64,000 nucleotides of DNA from Amycolatopsis roodepoortensis (lineage in GTDB: Bacteria > Actinomycetota > Actinomycetes > Mycobacteriales > Pseudonocardiaceae): the NCBI RefSeq assembly GCF_014873915.1, contig NZ_JADBEJ010000001.1, positions 558,001-622,000 on the forward strand. The letters run 5' to 3'. Shown in pieces: positions 8,579 through 17,039 of this stretch (the first letter of the stretch is position 1; each line of letters begins with the position of its first letter). Under the pieces are notes generated by a model, which saw only the letters and a list, made by a program, of their open reading frames with translations, did not search any database and was not told the origin of the DNA. A program made the position numbers and the translations under genes.

Positions 8579-9451
8579 CTATCCGCAGCAGATGTTGTAG
8601 CCGTGGTTCCGCCAGAACATCGACGGGCTCGGGTTGTCGAGCACCGGATCGCCGGTGCTGTCCGAGGCGCTCTCGTGCCTGCCCGGCCGGTACTCGACAT
8701 GTGTGTGCGTGGCGGTGGCGCCGCGGTACTCCTCGGTGCCGATCTGCTGGCCGCGGTTCACGAACTCACCGACCGCGAGCCCGTTCGACGGGTTGAGGTG
8801 CAGGTAGATGATGGTGAAATCCTGATCACGATTGTAGATCGCCAGCGTGGACAGGCCACCGCTGCCGTTGCTGCCCTCGGTCTTCCTGATCACGTAGCCC
8901 TGCGTCATCGAGTACACGGGAACGCCGAAGCCGCGCGCGAAGTCGATCCCCTCGTGCCTGCCCGAGGTGCTCACGTAGCCGTCGAAATAGGAGGTGATGC
9001 GTCCGGAATCACTGTGGTACAGCCCGGTTTCCAGCCAGTCGTTCCCCACGAGGCCGAGCAGGTGCCCGACGTTCTCGTTGTACGCCGAGCTCAAGTTGCC
9101 TTTGGCGCCGTGCGGGAACGAATCGATCGGCCCGGTCCAACCGTTCTTGGAGAACACGGTGACGACCGCGTCCCGCCGGTTCCACACCGAGGCCGCCTTG
9201 TCCTTCACGCACAGGCCCCTTCCCGCGCCCGCGCCGAGGAAGTGATAGCAGTCGGAACCCGTGCCGTAGTTGGCGACCGACGCGTCGAAATCGCTGACCG
9301 ATCCCTGCTGATTGCTGTTGTAGTACAAGCAGAACTCACCGTCTTCGCAGACACCGTTCCGTGCCGTCGCGGCCTGCGCCGCCGGGGTGACCAGGAGAGT
9401 GCCGCTCAACGTCAGTGCCACGCCGAACAGTACGGCCATCAATCTTCTCAA
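8579..9451 (-). CDS. Secreted M23 (LytM-type) metallopeptidase with I36-like N-terminal domain
   Basis: 290 residues. A signal peptide (1-27, ending AAQA) is followed by a Cys-containing domain of the peptidase-inhibitor I36 type (CEDGEFCLYYN near 35-45, further Cys at 68 and 81). The C-terminal half is an M23 zinc peptidase: H166xxxD170 in HEGIDF and H249-T-H251 in THTHVEY are the metal ligands. M23 enzymes cleave peptide cross-links of peptidoglycan or peptides outside the cell. The I36 domain may act as a built-in inhibitor or a wall-binding part. Two Cys end the protein (NICCG). Gene stands alone between the paired-palindrome repeats and a hairpin. Confidence 0.88.
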   Translation of the reverse strand: MRRLMAVLFGVALTLSGTLLVTPAAQAATARNGVCEDGEFCLYYNSNQQGSVSDFDASVANYGTGSDCYHFLGAGAGRGLCVKDKAASVWNRRDAVVTVFSKNGWTGPIDSFPHGAKGNLSSAYNENVGHLLGLVGNDWLETGLYHSDSGRITSYFDGYVSTSGRHEGIDFARGFGVPVYSMTQGYVIRKTEGSNGSGGLSTLAIYNRDQDFTIIYLHLNPSNGLAVGEFVNRGQQIGTEEYRGATATHTHVEYRPGRHESASDSTGDPVLDNPSPSMFWRNHGYNICCG

Positions 9452-9599
9452 CGACTTTCCCTTTCTCCGTGAACGCGGCGGATCAACCAGTGAGCGACGC
9501 TACGGAGCCGCGGGACGACCAGGGAAGTCATAAAGGGAAAACTGCCGCTCGATGGCGGCGCGGGTCCATCGGTGCCCGATGGCGGCCTCGACCGGGGCA

Positions 9600-9654
9600 T
9601 GTCGCGAAAGCCACTTTCGCGACGCTTGACGTCCCGAAAGTGGCTTTCGCGACA
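9600..9654. repeat. Paired-palindrome repeat, copy 1 (GTCGC type)
   Basis: Two 24-base arms, inverted relative to each other, are separated by exactly 7 bases. Each arm centres on CGAAAGCCACTTTCG or its complement CGAAAGTGGCTTTCG, which is itself almost palindromic. The outer ends read TGTCGCG and CGCGACA. The left arm ends CGCGAC and the right arm starts GTCCCG, so one inner pair is mismatched. Confidence 0.85.
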
Positions 9655-9948
9655 CGCCTTCGCGCCGCGGCCGTCGACAAGGCTTGCTGTCCTATGTGGA
9701 CTATTAGGGTGCCGAACTGGGGCACAGTGTCCACAAGGGACGAATCATGCCCTCGATCCGTCCGGTTCGAGTGCTCGCGCGGGAGGCGGTGAGTGGCGAT
9801 GATCGTTCTATCGAGTCGAACGTCGAACATGGCGTGTTCTCGAGCCGGTCGGCCCTGGTCAAGCGCGGGTCGTGAGTGGGGCCACGGGTGTCTTCGCGGT
9901 ACACGGGTGGCGTTCTTCGCGTGTCGTCCTGTTGGGTGCTGAGCAGGG

Positions 9949-10001
9949 GTTGCGAAAGCCACTTTCGCAACCTTCAACGTTGCGAAAGTGGCTTTCGCAA
10001 C
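9949..10001. repeat. Paired-palindrome repeat, copy 2 (GTTGC type)
   Basis: Two 23-base arms, perfectly complementary, with a 7-base spacer (CTTCAAC). Same CGAAAGCCACTTTCG core as copy 1, but the ends read GTTGCG and CGCAAC in place of GTCGCG and CGCGAC. Changes occur in pairs that keep the stem. Confidence 0.88.
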
Positions 10002-10039
10002 GTCGGTCGCGGCCGGTCTCGGCACCGTCCTGGCAGGCA

Positions 10040-10094
10040 TGTCGCGAAAGCCACTTTCGAGACGTCTGATGTCCCGAAAGTGGCTTTCGCGACA
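10040..10094. repeat. Paired-palindrome repeat, copy 3 (GTCGC type)
   Basis: 24-base arms with 7-base spacer GTCTGAT. Nearly identical to copy 1; the left arm ends CGAGAC against GTCCCG on the right, one mismatch. Confidence 0.85.
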
Positions 10095-10252
10095 CACCCC
10101 CGCGGCCGGGAGGCAGTAGGTATCCAAGACACCCTTGGTTAGAACCCGAAACGCCACTCGCGCACAGCGTCCAAACCGCCTTGCGGTCTTTGCGGACGAT
10201 CGGCGTGCGTCACGAAGACCTTGTCTCGGCGGTCGGCGGAACTATCGGTGGC

Positions 10253-10690
10253 TTATCCGTCCCGCCAGTGCCTCAGGGTGCCCATCCGGTATTCGCGGAT
10301 ACCGTCCCACGCGAAGAAGATCACCGTCTTGAACCCGACGAATCCTTCGGGCCAATCGTTGTCGCACACCTTCGTGGTTCCGCCGCCGGTGGTGTTGTAG
10401 CACGTCCAATAACGGGCGGTCCCGTTGACCGTCATCTGCACCCTGGCCATGACCGGATTCCCGTCGGCGCAGTGGTCTCGCACGGTGATGCGGTCCCCGT
10501 TGAGGGTGACCCAGGCGTCACCCACGGACCGTCGCTCTCCCATGCACTCCATCGAGGTGGCCATGCTGACCGGTCCGACGTCGATGCTCGTGTAATCGGC
10601 CGCGGCGACCTGGGGCGTGGCGAGCATCTGTGACAAGAAGACCAGTGCTGTCGCCGCGACTGGCGCGAGAATGCGCGAAAAACGGGGCAT
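10253..10690 (-). CDS. Small secreted protein of unknown function
   Basis: 145 residues from the ATG at 10690, chosen because AAGGGA lies seven bases upstream and a clear signal peptide follows (MPRFSRILAPVAATALVFLSQ, cleavage near VAA-ADYTS). The mature part has four Cys (in MECMG, DHCADG, WTCYN, KVCDND), which could form two disulfides, and ends with aromatic-rich WDGIREYRMGTLRHWRDG. I do not recognise the family. A longer reading from 10780 would put 30 unlikely residues before the signal peptide. Confidence 0.72.
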   Translation of the reverse strand: MPRFSRILAPVAATALVFLSQMLATPQVAAADYTSIDVGPVSMATSMECMGERRSVGDAWVTLNGDRITVRDHCADGNPVMARVQMTVNGTARYWTCYNTTGGGTTKVCDNDWPEGFVGFKTVIFFAWDGIREYRMGTLRHWRDG

Positions 10691-10822
10691 TGCGTTCCCT
10701 TCGGTTCGGCTGTCGCCTCGGCTCGACGGTAACGCGCGCCCGATACCGGACGCAGGGGTCGATCGGACCACAAAGGACACTCGAATCGGAAGGACTCCTT
10801 TTGGCGGAAGACACTTCGGAAA

Positions 10823-12106
10823 TCAGCGTGCGCCGAGAGCGCGGCGCCCGGCGCGGTGCAGTGCGGCGAGTTGGAGACCGAGTACGACGCCGACGCCGAT
10901 GGCCGCGGTGGAGACGATCGCTTCGGCCACGGCGGTCCACGCGCCGGGGACCCGGGCGAAGACCTGCGACAGGCTCAGATAAAGCGCGGGCCCGGGCAGT
11001 ACGGCGCCGGTCAGCCCGGGGATGGTGACGACGGAGGTCGGTACTCGCAAGGTCCGGGCCGCCGCGCCGGCCAGTGCGCCGAGCACCGTGGTCGCGAGAA
11101 AGATCGACAGCGGAGTGGCCAGGCCGAGTATCGAGTGCCCCGCCCAGTTCACCAGGGACGTGACGACCCCGGCGCCGCAGGCGAGCAGCCACCACCGCGC
11201 GGGCGTGCCCATGAGGATCGCGTTGCCCAGTGAGCCGACCAGCGCGGTCGCCGGCACCAGGGCGAGTGGCAGCGTGGCGAGGTGGACCCGGCCCGCTTCC
11301 CCGAGGATGTCGAGGTCGTTGGCCACCGACACCACGACCATGACTCCGGTGACGATCGCGCCGGTGAGCAGCAGGACCGTGACCATCCGCGCGGCGGCCA
11401 TCAGATGGAAGTCGCCGACGGCGTCTTCGACCAGGGACACCAGCGACAGGATCGGCAGTAGCAGCACGAGATTGGCCGCCGAGAGGCTCGCGGCCTCGTG
11501 TCCGTCGAGCAGGCCGAGGGACAGCAGGGAGATCGCGGCGACGAGCACAGTGCTCGCTTTGGCCGCGACCTGGAAGAACTCCGCGATGCCGATGGTGCCG
11601 AGCGCCCAGCCGACGCGGTTGGCGAGCACGAACAACGCTGCCGAGACCACCGCGGCGAGCAGGGTGCCGTTGGCCTGCAGGCAGATCATCGCCGCGAGCA
11701 GGCAACCGCCGAGCAGGCTGACGTACCACGGCCAGGTCGGGCCCGCCTCGGCGAGTTCGCCGATCGCGCGTTCGGCTTCGCCGGGGGAGATCGCGCCCGT
11801 GCCGGCGCGGACCGCGAGCGCTTCCAGGTCGCCCATCCGGCCGATGTCGCGGGAGTCGTTCGCTTCGACGCTGCCCAGCAGCACCACCGGCTCGCCGCCT
11901 CCACTCGGGCAGTACTGCAGATGGACCGTCCGCACCCCGACCGAGATCCGCGGATCGTCGATACCGCCCGCGTTCGCCAGCCGGCGGATCGTGCGGACGA
12001 CGACGGCGGTCTCGATGCCCTGACGGAACATCTGCATCGCCACGTCGAGCGCGAAGGCCAGCACACGTCGCGCCCGCGCGCGTTCCTCCTCCGACATGGT
12101 CGGCAC
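10823..12106 (-). CDS. ThrE-family threonine/serine exporter
   Basis: 427 residues, the size of one-piece ThrE proteins. The soluble N-terminal half (about 1-130) shows the family pattern of a cytoplasmic domain with GIETAVVVRTIRRLA and a serine-rich stretch. About ten hydrophobic segments follow (for example WPWYVSLLGGCLLAAMICL and LVLLLPILSLVSLVEDAVGD). ThrE of Corynebacterium exports threonine and serine by proton antiport; the exact substrate here is not certain. The gene is single, read away from the secreted-protein gene at 12470. The ATG at 12106 is used. Confidence 0.85.
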   Translation of the reverse strand: MPTMSEEERARARRVLAFALDVAMQMFRQGIETAVVVRTIRRLANAGGIDDPRISVGVRTVHLQYCPSGGGEPVVLLGSVEANDSRDIGRMGDLEALAVRAGTGAISPGEAERAIGELAEAGPTWPWYVSLLGGCLLAAMICLQANGTLLAAVVSAALFVLANRVGWALGTIGIAEFFQVAAKASTVLVAAISLLSLGLLDGHEAASLSAANLVLLLPILSLVSLVEDAVGDFHLMAAARMVTVLLLTGAIVTGVMVVVSVANDLDILGEAGRVHLATLPLALVPATALVGSLGNAILMGTPARWWLLACGAGVVTSLVNWAGHSILGLATPLSIFLATTVLGALAGAAARTLRVPTSVVTIPGLTGAVLPGPALYLSLSQVFARVPGAWTAVAEAIVSTAAIGVGVVLGLQLAALHRAGRRALGAR

Positions 12107-12469
12107 TGTAAGGGCTGACCCGTGCGGGACGGAGCCGCTGGCGGGAGCGGAGGCCCGGCTTAGCCCGATCGTGGCACGAAGAGTGAGAACGCCGGGCCGC
12201 GCAAGCTTTTCCGGCCGATGAGGGCCCGGGACACTCAGCGTCTCGATTCACCGCCGATCATCCCTGACTTCATTGCCCGCGCCACTCGTTCATGTGAACC
12301 GGACGCTCTCGAAGATCACGCGAAGAGTGCTTGAAGCCGCCATCCGAATGACCCGCCGGGACGGACCGCAACCTGCGCGCGTGAAGTTCCGGCGAGACCC
12401 CGATTTCACCAAGAGTGACTGTTAGCGTGCGGATTGAAGTCATGATCTTGGATGTGGAGGAGGCATACG
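12107..12469. other. 363-base divergent intergenic region
   Basis: No open frame with coding character is seen. It must hold the promoters for the exporter (minus) and the small secreted protein (plus). A strong ribosome binding site GGAGGAGG at 12456-12463 serves the plus gene. I could not single out convincing -35 and -10 boxes. Confidence 0.5.
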
Positions 12470-12778
12470 ATGAACCGTCTTGTCATCGCCGCGATGAGCG
12501 CGGTGTCCGCCGGCGCCCTGCTGATGGTCGCGAGCCCACCGGCTCAGGCCGCGGCCGGGGAAGTGGTGGTCTTCTCGACCGAGTTCCAGCGCCTGGACAC
12601 CTATCGGAACCCCGACGGCTGCTACAAACTCCCCATCGCCGCCCATGTCCTGGCCAATCTGACCTCGGCCGAGGTGGTCGTCTACGGCGATCCGCTCTGC
12701 CTGACGCCCGGGATGCGCGTCCCGGCGGGCTACGGCTCCCACGTCCCACCGGGCACCGGGTCGTTCTCGGTCAGCTGA
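12470..12778 (+). CDS. Small secreted protein of unknown function
   Basis: 102 residues. The ATG at 12470 lies six bases after GGAGGAGG, which decides the start. It has a clean signal peptide (MNRLVIAAMSAVSAGALLMV, cleavage near AQA-AAGE). The mature domain of about 75 residues starts EVVVFSTEFQRLDTY, has two Cys (GCYKLP and PLCLTP) likely to pair, and ends GTGSFSVS. Similar short mature proteins are common in actinomycetes but I cannot assign a role. Confidence 0.78.
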   Translation: MNRLVIAAMSAVSAGALLMVASPPAQAAAGEVVVFSTEFQRLDTYRNPDGCYKLPIAAHVLANLTSAEVVVYGDPLCLTPGMRVPAGYGSHVPPGTGSFSVS

Positions 12779-12812
12779 TCGTTTCGTGTGACATCGAGAC
12801 TGAGGGGGTCCC

Positions 12813-14060
12813 GTGTCTGTCGATCTTGTCGTGGTCGGAGTCGGTTACGTCGGGTTGCCGCTGGCCGAAGCCGCTTGCGAGGCGGGTTTGTCGGTCGTCG
12901 GGTACGACATCTCGCCGAGCGTCGCGGCCGCCGTGGCGGCGGGGCGTTCGCATGTGCCCGACGTGACCACGAGCCGGTTGCGGGCCATGCGGGCGAGCGG
13001 TTTCACCGTGACGACCGACCCCGGCGTCCTCGGCACTGCCGAAACCATCGTGCTCTGCGTGCCGACCGGGCTCGACCCGTCGGGCGGGCCGGATCTCGCC
13101 GCGGTGCGTGGCGCGGCGGAGACGGTGGCCGAACAGTTGCGGCCGGGAACGCTGGTGGTGCTCGAGTCGACGAGTTTTCCCGGCACCACCGACGAAATCG
13201 TTCGCCCGATCCTGGAGAAGCACGGCCTGACCGCGGGGGAGGACTTCGCGCTCGCCTATTCGCCCGAGCGGGTCGACCCGGGCAACCGCCGCTTCGGCAT
13301 CCGGAACACGCCGAAGGTGATCAGCGGGCACACCCCGTTGTGCGCCAAATACTGCGCGGCGTTCTACGGACGCTTCGTCGACACGATCGTGGTGGCGCGC
13401 GGCACCAGGGAGGCCGAGATGGCCAAGCTGCTGGAGAACACCTATCGCTACGTGAACATCGCCCTGGTCAACGAGATCTCCATCTTCTGCGACCGGATCG
13501 GGGTCGACGTGTGGGACGTGGTGCACTGCGCCGCGAGCAAACCCTTCGGCTTCATGCCCTTCGTTCCGGGGCCGGGGGTCGGCGGGCACTGTATCCCGGT
13601 CGACCCGAAATACCTGCTGGACAAGGCCGACCGGGAAGGAACCCCGCTCGGTGTCGTGCACGCCGCCCGGCTCGTGGACGACCGGATGCCCGAGCATGTG
13701 GTCGACCGGGTGACGCGACTGCTCGCCGAGCGGGGAAAACCGTTGGGTGAAGCGAAAGTCCTGCTGCTGGGTGTCGCGTACAAGGCCGACGTGCCGGACA
13801 CCCGCGAGTCCGCCGCCATCCGGATCGCCGTCCGGTTGCGCGAGCTCGGCGCGGACCTGGCCTACCACGACCCGGTGGCCGCGGCCGTCCCCGAATTGGG
13901 GCCGCCGGCCGCCGACCTCGACGAGGTGCTCCGAGCCGCGGACGTCACCGTCCTGCTGGTGGCGCACCGCGCCTACGACCTCAGCCGGCTGACCTCGACG
14001 GCCAGGCTGCTGTTCGACGTGACGGGTCAGGTGCCCGGAGAGGAGGTCGTCCGCCTTTGA
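12813..14060 (+). CDS. WbpA/VipA-type UDP-N-acetylhexosamine 6-dehydrogenase
   Basis: 415 residues, family length. The NAD-binding N-terminus has VGVGYVGLPLAEA (8-20). The central domain shows SPERVDPGN (150-158) and KLLENTYRYVNIALVNE (205-221). The catalytic Cys260 lies in GPGVGGHCIPVDPKYL, and KPFGFMPF is typical of enzymes that oxidise UDP-GlcNAc or related sugars to uronic acids by two NAD-linked steps. The C-terminal UDP-binding domain has GVAYKADVPDTRES. The GTG at 12813 follows GAGGGGG. It lies between a secreted protein and an EF-hand protein, 6 kb from the Gfo/Idh and DegT genes, enzymes that act after WbpA in the diamino-uronate pathway. Membership in that cluster is an inference. 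Confidence 0.9.
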   Translation: MSVDLVVVGVGYVGLPLAEAACEAGLSVVGYDISPSVAAAVAAGRSHVPDVTTSRLRAMRASGFTVTTDPGVLGTAETIVLCVPTGLDPSGGPDLAAVRGAAETVAEQLRPGTLVVLESTSFPGTTDEIVRPILEKHGLTAGEDFALAYSPERVDPGNRRFGIRNTPKVISGHTPLCAKYCAAFYGRFVDTIVVARGTREAEMAKLLENTYRYVNIALVNEISIFCDRIGVDVWDVVHCAASKPFGFMPFVPGPGVGGHCIPVDPKYLLDKADREGTPLGVVHAARLVDDRMPEHVVDRVTRLLAERGKPLGEAKVLLLGVAYKADVPDTRESAAIRIAVRLRELGADLAYHDPVAAAVPELGPPAADLDEVLRAADVTVLLVAHRAYDLSRLTSTARLLFDVTGQVPGEEVVRL

Positions 14061-14141
14061 CCGTGCCCGGCGGGTCGAGAGCCGCCGGACACGCGCGTAC
14101 CGCAGATTCTTCCTAGTTCACGCGAAAAGGAGTGTCCACGA

Positions 14142-14678
14142 ATGACCACGGCGGTCAAGAACGACAGGCTCAAGAAGCGTTTCGAGAAGTGGGACGTCAA
14201 CGGTAACGGCAGGATCGAGAAGTCCGATCTCGAGGCCGAAGCAGGCCGGATCATCAAGGCGTTCGGCGAAGACCCGGCGTCGCCCCAGGCGCGCGCGGTG
14301 AAGGACTCGTTCGTGGCGATGTACGAGTACCTGGCCGGTAAGGCGGGCACCGGCCCGAACGGTGCGCTGAGCGAGCAACAGTTCACCGAGGTGATCGAGG
14401 CGCAGATCTTCTCCGAGGGCGACTCCGGATTCGACCGGGTGGTCCGGCCCACCATCGCCGCGATCGTCGGCCTGTGCGACACCGACGGGGACGGCGAGGT
14501 CAACCAGCAGGAGTTCGGCAAGTGGCTGGCGGCCATCGGGGTCGAGTCCTCGGCCGTGGCGTCCGCGTTCCGCGCCATCGACGTGAACGGCAACGGCAAG
14601 CTGACCGTCGACGAACTCGTGCACGCGGTACGCGACTACCATCTCGGCAAATCGGACGTGCCCCTGCTCGGCAAGTAG
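14142..14678 (+). CDS. EF-hand calcium-binding protein (calerythrin-like)
   Basis: 178 residues. Three canonical EF-hand loops: DVNGNGRIEKSD (18-29), DTDGDGEVNQQE (113-124) and DVNGNGKLTVDE (147-158). The second position of a four-hand fold is degenerate (TGPNGALSEQQF near 70). This matches the calerythrin/sarcoplasmic calcium-binding type of cytoplasmic calcium buffer or sensor found in actinomycetes. No signal peptide is present. AGGAG precedes the ATG. The gene is followed at once by a strong hairpin, so it forms a single transcript end. There is no functional link I can show to the adjacent biosynthetic genes. Confidence 0.93.
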   Translation: MTTAVKNDRLKKRFEKWDVNGNGRIEKSDLEAEAGRIIKAFGEDPASPQARAVKDSFVAMYEYLAGKAGTGPNGALSEQQFTEVIEAQIFSEGDSGFDRVVRPTIAAIVGLCDTDGDGEVNQQEFGKWLAAIGVESSAVASAFRAIDVNGNGKLTVDELVHAVRDYHLGKSDVPLLGK

Positions 14679-14686
14679 CGGCGAAG

Positions 14687-14720
14687 TGGTGAGTGTTCCC
14701 GGAGCCGGGAACACTCACCA
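14687..14720. terminator. Strong hairpin between convergent genes
   Basis: TGGTGAGTGTTCCCGG pairs perfectly over 16 bases with CCGGGAACACTCACCA, with only AG between the arms. It lies nine bases after the EF-hand stop codon, and its right arm contains the stop codon of the minus-strand gene at 14715, so it probably ends transcription from both sides. Confidence 0.8.
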
Positions 14721-15116
14721 CCGGCCGCGGAACCGCACTTCCAGTTCCGGCTTCAAGCCGAGCTGTTCGCCGGTGACGGGCCGCGCGGTGTGGATGAGAA
14801 TGTTGTAGTGATTGGGAAAATGGCAGCCGTCGAAGCCGAGCACGGTGCCGACGAGTTCGCCGCCGATCCACAGCTCGTCGCCGCGGTCGATCACCCCCGC
14901 CCGGTCTATTTCGGCGAAGCCGAGGAAACCGACCCGGTCGATCGGCGCTCCGGGCACCGTGTCCTCGTGGCCGGTCGTGACGAGTTCGTGGACCTCACCG
15001 GCGCGAACGCATCGGCTCGCGAAGGGTTCGAGGCTCATTCCCCGGTTGTCACGGTGATGTACGAGCACCTTCACCATCGTGCCGGTGATCTCCCGCTTCG
15101 GCCCGTCCTCGCGCAT
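14715..15116 (-). CDS. Conserved-looking small protein, last gene of the minus operon
   Basis: 133 residues from the ATG at 15116, preceded by GGAAGGA at a good distance. This start makes the gene overlap the end of the Gfo/Idh gene by 68 bases, unusually long; an ATG at 15077 would shorten the overlap to 29. The sequence (MVKVLVHHRDNRGMSLEP, then CVRAGEVHELVTTG, IDRGDELWIGGELVGTVLGFD, HYNILIHT) looks like a compact beta-rich single domain without signal peptide or membrane segment. The position as last gene of a coupled operon suggests a pathway role such as binding or small-molecule chemistry. No family assignment is made. Confidence 0.7.
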   Translation of the reverse strand: MREDGPKREITGTMVKVLVHHRDNRGMSLEPFASRCVRAGEVHELVTTGHEDTVPGAPIDRVGFLGFAEIDRAGVIDRGDELWIGGELVGTVLGFDGCHFPNHYNILIHTARPVTGEQLGLKPELEVRFRGRW

Positions 15117-15993
15117 CGCGTTCCTTCCGGTAGCACTCGTCCACTATGGACAGAGTGGTGAGACCGCTGTCGCGCCAGGCCCCGCCCTTGCGCACGGCTT
15201 CCTCGAATTCCCGCAGCAGCCCGTCGTACTCGTGCCAAAGGGATTCCTTGAACGCCGGGAAGCCGGCGAGCATGTCGGCGCGCAGGACGGTGCCGTCGGT
15301 CAGGGTCGCTTCGATGTCCTTGACCTCTCCGGGAAACGACCAGTCGAGTTCCACGACCGCGTTGTCGAGCACGAGCGTCGCCTGCCTGTCGACGCCGTTG
15401 GAGTCCCGCGTGATCCGCACGCTCCGCAGCGCCACCGAGCCGAGGAACAGCTGGACGAGATCGAGCGCGTTCGGTCCGTTGTCCGCCACGCAGCCGCCAC
15501 CGCAGCGCTCGGTGTCGAGGTACCAGCGATCACCGCCGACGTGCTCTTCGATCCGCTCCAGGTAACGCACCCTCAGTGAGGCGATCGGCGCCCGGCCCGC
15601 AAGGGCCTCGTGCAGCGCCCGCACATTGCCGTTGTACCTACGATGGAACGCGGTGAACAGGGCGACATCCCGCCTCGCCGCTCTCGCCACGAGATCCTCG
15701 CCGTCGGCGAGCCCGGTGGCGAGCGGCTTCTCGACGCACACCGGCAGGCCGGCGTCCAGCGCGTCCCGGCACACGGCCGCGTGGACGTCGTTGGGCGCGG
15801 TCACGATCACCGCGTCGAGCCCTCCGGCGGCGAGCATCTCCCGGTGATCCCGGTGGCCGGGCACGCCGATCCCGGCGAGCGCCGCCGGATCGAGGTCGCA
15901 GACCGCGGCGAGCTCGAAGGCCCGGGACCGTTGCACCGCGGCGAGGTAGAAGCGTGAGATGACACCGAGCCCCACGACACCGACCCGGATCAT
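15049..15993 (-). CDS. Gfo/Idh/MocA-family NAD(P) oxidoreductase (first of two)
   Basis: 314 residues. The Rossmann motif VGVVGLGVISRFY lies at 4-16 and the family signature EKP at 88-90 (PVCVEKPLATG). A YNGNVRALHEA segment and the C-terminal beta sheet that carries the substrate follow (GGGCVADNGPNALDLVQLFLG near 165-185). Family members oxidise or reduce a sugar or cyclitol hydroxyl, often to prepare a keto group for a DegT aminotransferase. Its ATG overlaps the stop of the Ldh2-type gene (ATGA), so translation is coupled. The C-terminal tail past about residue 290 is Arg-rich and is where the next gene's ribosome binding site sits. Confidence 0.88.
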   Translation of the reverse strand: MIRVGVVGLGVISRFYLAAVQRSRAFELAAVCDLDPAALAGIGVPGHRDHREMLAAGGLDAVIVTAPNDVHAAVCRDALDAGLPVCVEKPLATGLADGEDLVARAARRDVALFTAFHRRYNGNVRALHEALAGRAPIASLRVRYLERIEEHVGGDRWYLDTERCGGGCVADNGPNALDLVQLFLGSVALRSVRITRDSNGVDRQATLVLDNAVVELDWSFPGEVKDIEATLTDGTVLRADMLAGFPAFKESLWHEYDGLLREFEEAVRKGGAWRDSGLTTLSIVDECYRKERDARGRAEAGDHRHDGEGARTSP

Positions 15994-17039
15994 CCGGCCG
16001 CCCTTTCCCGCACCGCGTGCAGTACTTCGCAGACCTCGTCGGGCACCGGCACCCCGTGCGCGCGGAACCGGGCCGCGCGTTCACCCTCGTGCCAGCCCGG
16101 ATAGACGACCGGGGCGGCGGGGTCGCGGGCGGGCCAGCCGCGCACGGCGGCGAAGAGCGCGGTCGCGTCGGCGGCGAATCCGCCACGCAGGAGTTCCGGT
16201 GCGATCGCCAGCGTCAGTACGCCGATGTCGTCGTCGCGGTTCCCGTCGGAGGACAGCGCGCCGAGCATGGCGCCGGGTACCAGCGCGCCGAGCACCTCGA
16301 CGAGCAGGCCAAGCCCGAATCCCTTGTAGGCGCCCGTTTCGGGGCCGCCGCCCAGCCACAGCAGGTGGGCGTCGCCGCGGTCGAACGCCGCGGCGTCGGT
16401 CACCGGGGCACCGTCATCGGTGGAGAGCCACCCCGGCGGGATCGCCCGGCCTTCCCTCGCCGCGGCCCGCACCCGCCCGGTCGGCACGACGGTGGTGCTC
16501 ATGTCGAGGACGAACGGATGTGCGTCACCGGCGGGGCAGGCCAGCGCGAGCGGGTTCGTGCCGAGCATCGGCGCCGCGCCACCCGGGGGCGGGGCGATAC
16601 GCTGCCCGCCGCAGTTCGACGCGACGAGGCCGATCATGCCGTGGGCGGCGGCGCGCGCGGCGTGGTGGCCCGCACAGCCGATATGCGTGGCGCCCCGCAG
16701 CGACACCATCCCGATCCCGTGCCGCGAAGCCCGGGCGCACGCCAGCTCCATGGCCTGCGACGCCGACCACAACCCCAGCGTGCGGCGGGCGTCGGCGAGG
16801 ACGCACGCGCCGAGATCGGTCTGGATCACCATGTCGGCAGCCGGATCCGCGCGGCCTTCGTCGAGCAGTGGCAGGTACAGCCGGGTGAGGTTGACCAGTC
16901 CGTGCGAGGTCACCCCGGTCAGGTCGCCGTGGCACAACGCGGCGGCGGCGATCGCCGCCCGGTCCCGCGGGACGCCGCGGTCCACGAAGATCCCGGTGAC
17001 CAGGGACAGAAGCTCGGGGTAGGGCATCAGCACGGTCAT
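15990..17039 (-). CDS. Ldh2/MdhC-type malate/L-lactate dehydrogenase family protein
   Basis: 349 residues, normal for the family. Typical signatures: DLTGVTSHGLVNLTRL (catalytic His in the SHG motif near 47), the MVSLRGATHIGCAGHHA region, LGTNPLALACP and FVLDMSTT, and near the C-terminus GAYKGFGLGLLVEVL. These NAD(P)-dependent enzymes reduce or oxidise 2-hydroxy acids or cyclic imines such as delta-1-piperideine-2-carboxylate, so a hydroxy-acid or imine intermediate is likely. The ATG at 17039 overlaps the M20 stop codon by four bases. A longer open frame running to 18332 is only the M20 gene read in another frame. Confidence 0.88.
   Translation of the reverse strand: MTVLMPYPELLSLVTGIFVDRGVPRDRAAIAAAALCHGDLTGVTSHGLVNLTRLYLPLLDEGRADPAADMVIQTDLGACVLADARRTLGLWSASQAMELACARASRHGIGMVSLRGATHIGCAGHHAARAAAHGMIGLVASNCGGQRIAPPPGGAAPMLGTNPLALACPAGDAHPFVLDMSTTVVPTGRVRAAAREGRAIPPGWLSTDDGAPVTDAAAFDRGDAHLLWLGGGPETGAYKGFGLGLLVEVLGALVPGAMLGALSSDGNRDDDIGVLTLAIAPELLRGGFAADATALFAAVRGWPARDPAAPVVYPGWHEGERAARFRAHGVPVPDEVCEVLHAVRERAAG

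Larger units (their letters stand above)
9452..10252. other. 801-base intergenic region with three paired-palindrome repeats
   Basis: No credible gene is present. Frames that stay open here are built from the palindromic repeats and lack start signals and coding bias. The region holds repeat copies at 9600-9654, 9949-10001 and 10040-10094. The part next to 9452 must carry the promoter of the M23 peptidase gene. Confidence 0.7.

Noticed and set aside
9600..10094. CRISPR array
   Set aside because: The repeats are inverted pairs with a 7-base spacer, not direct repeats with regular unique spacers of about 30 bases, and no cas genes are present.
9528..10157. 209-codon minus-strand open frame in the 9.5-10.1 kb gap
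   Set aside because: It is made of the paired-palindrome repeats and lacks a ribosome binding site and coding bias.
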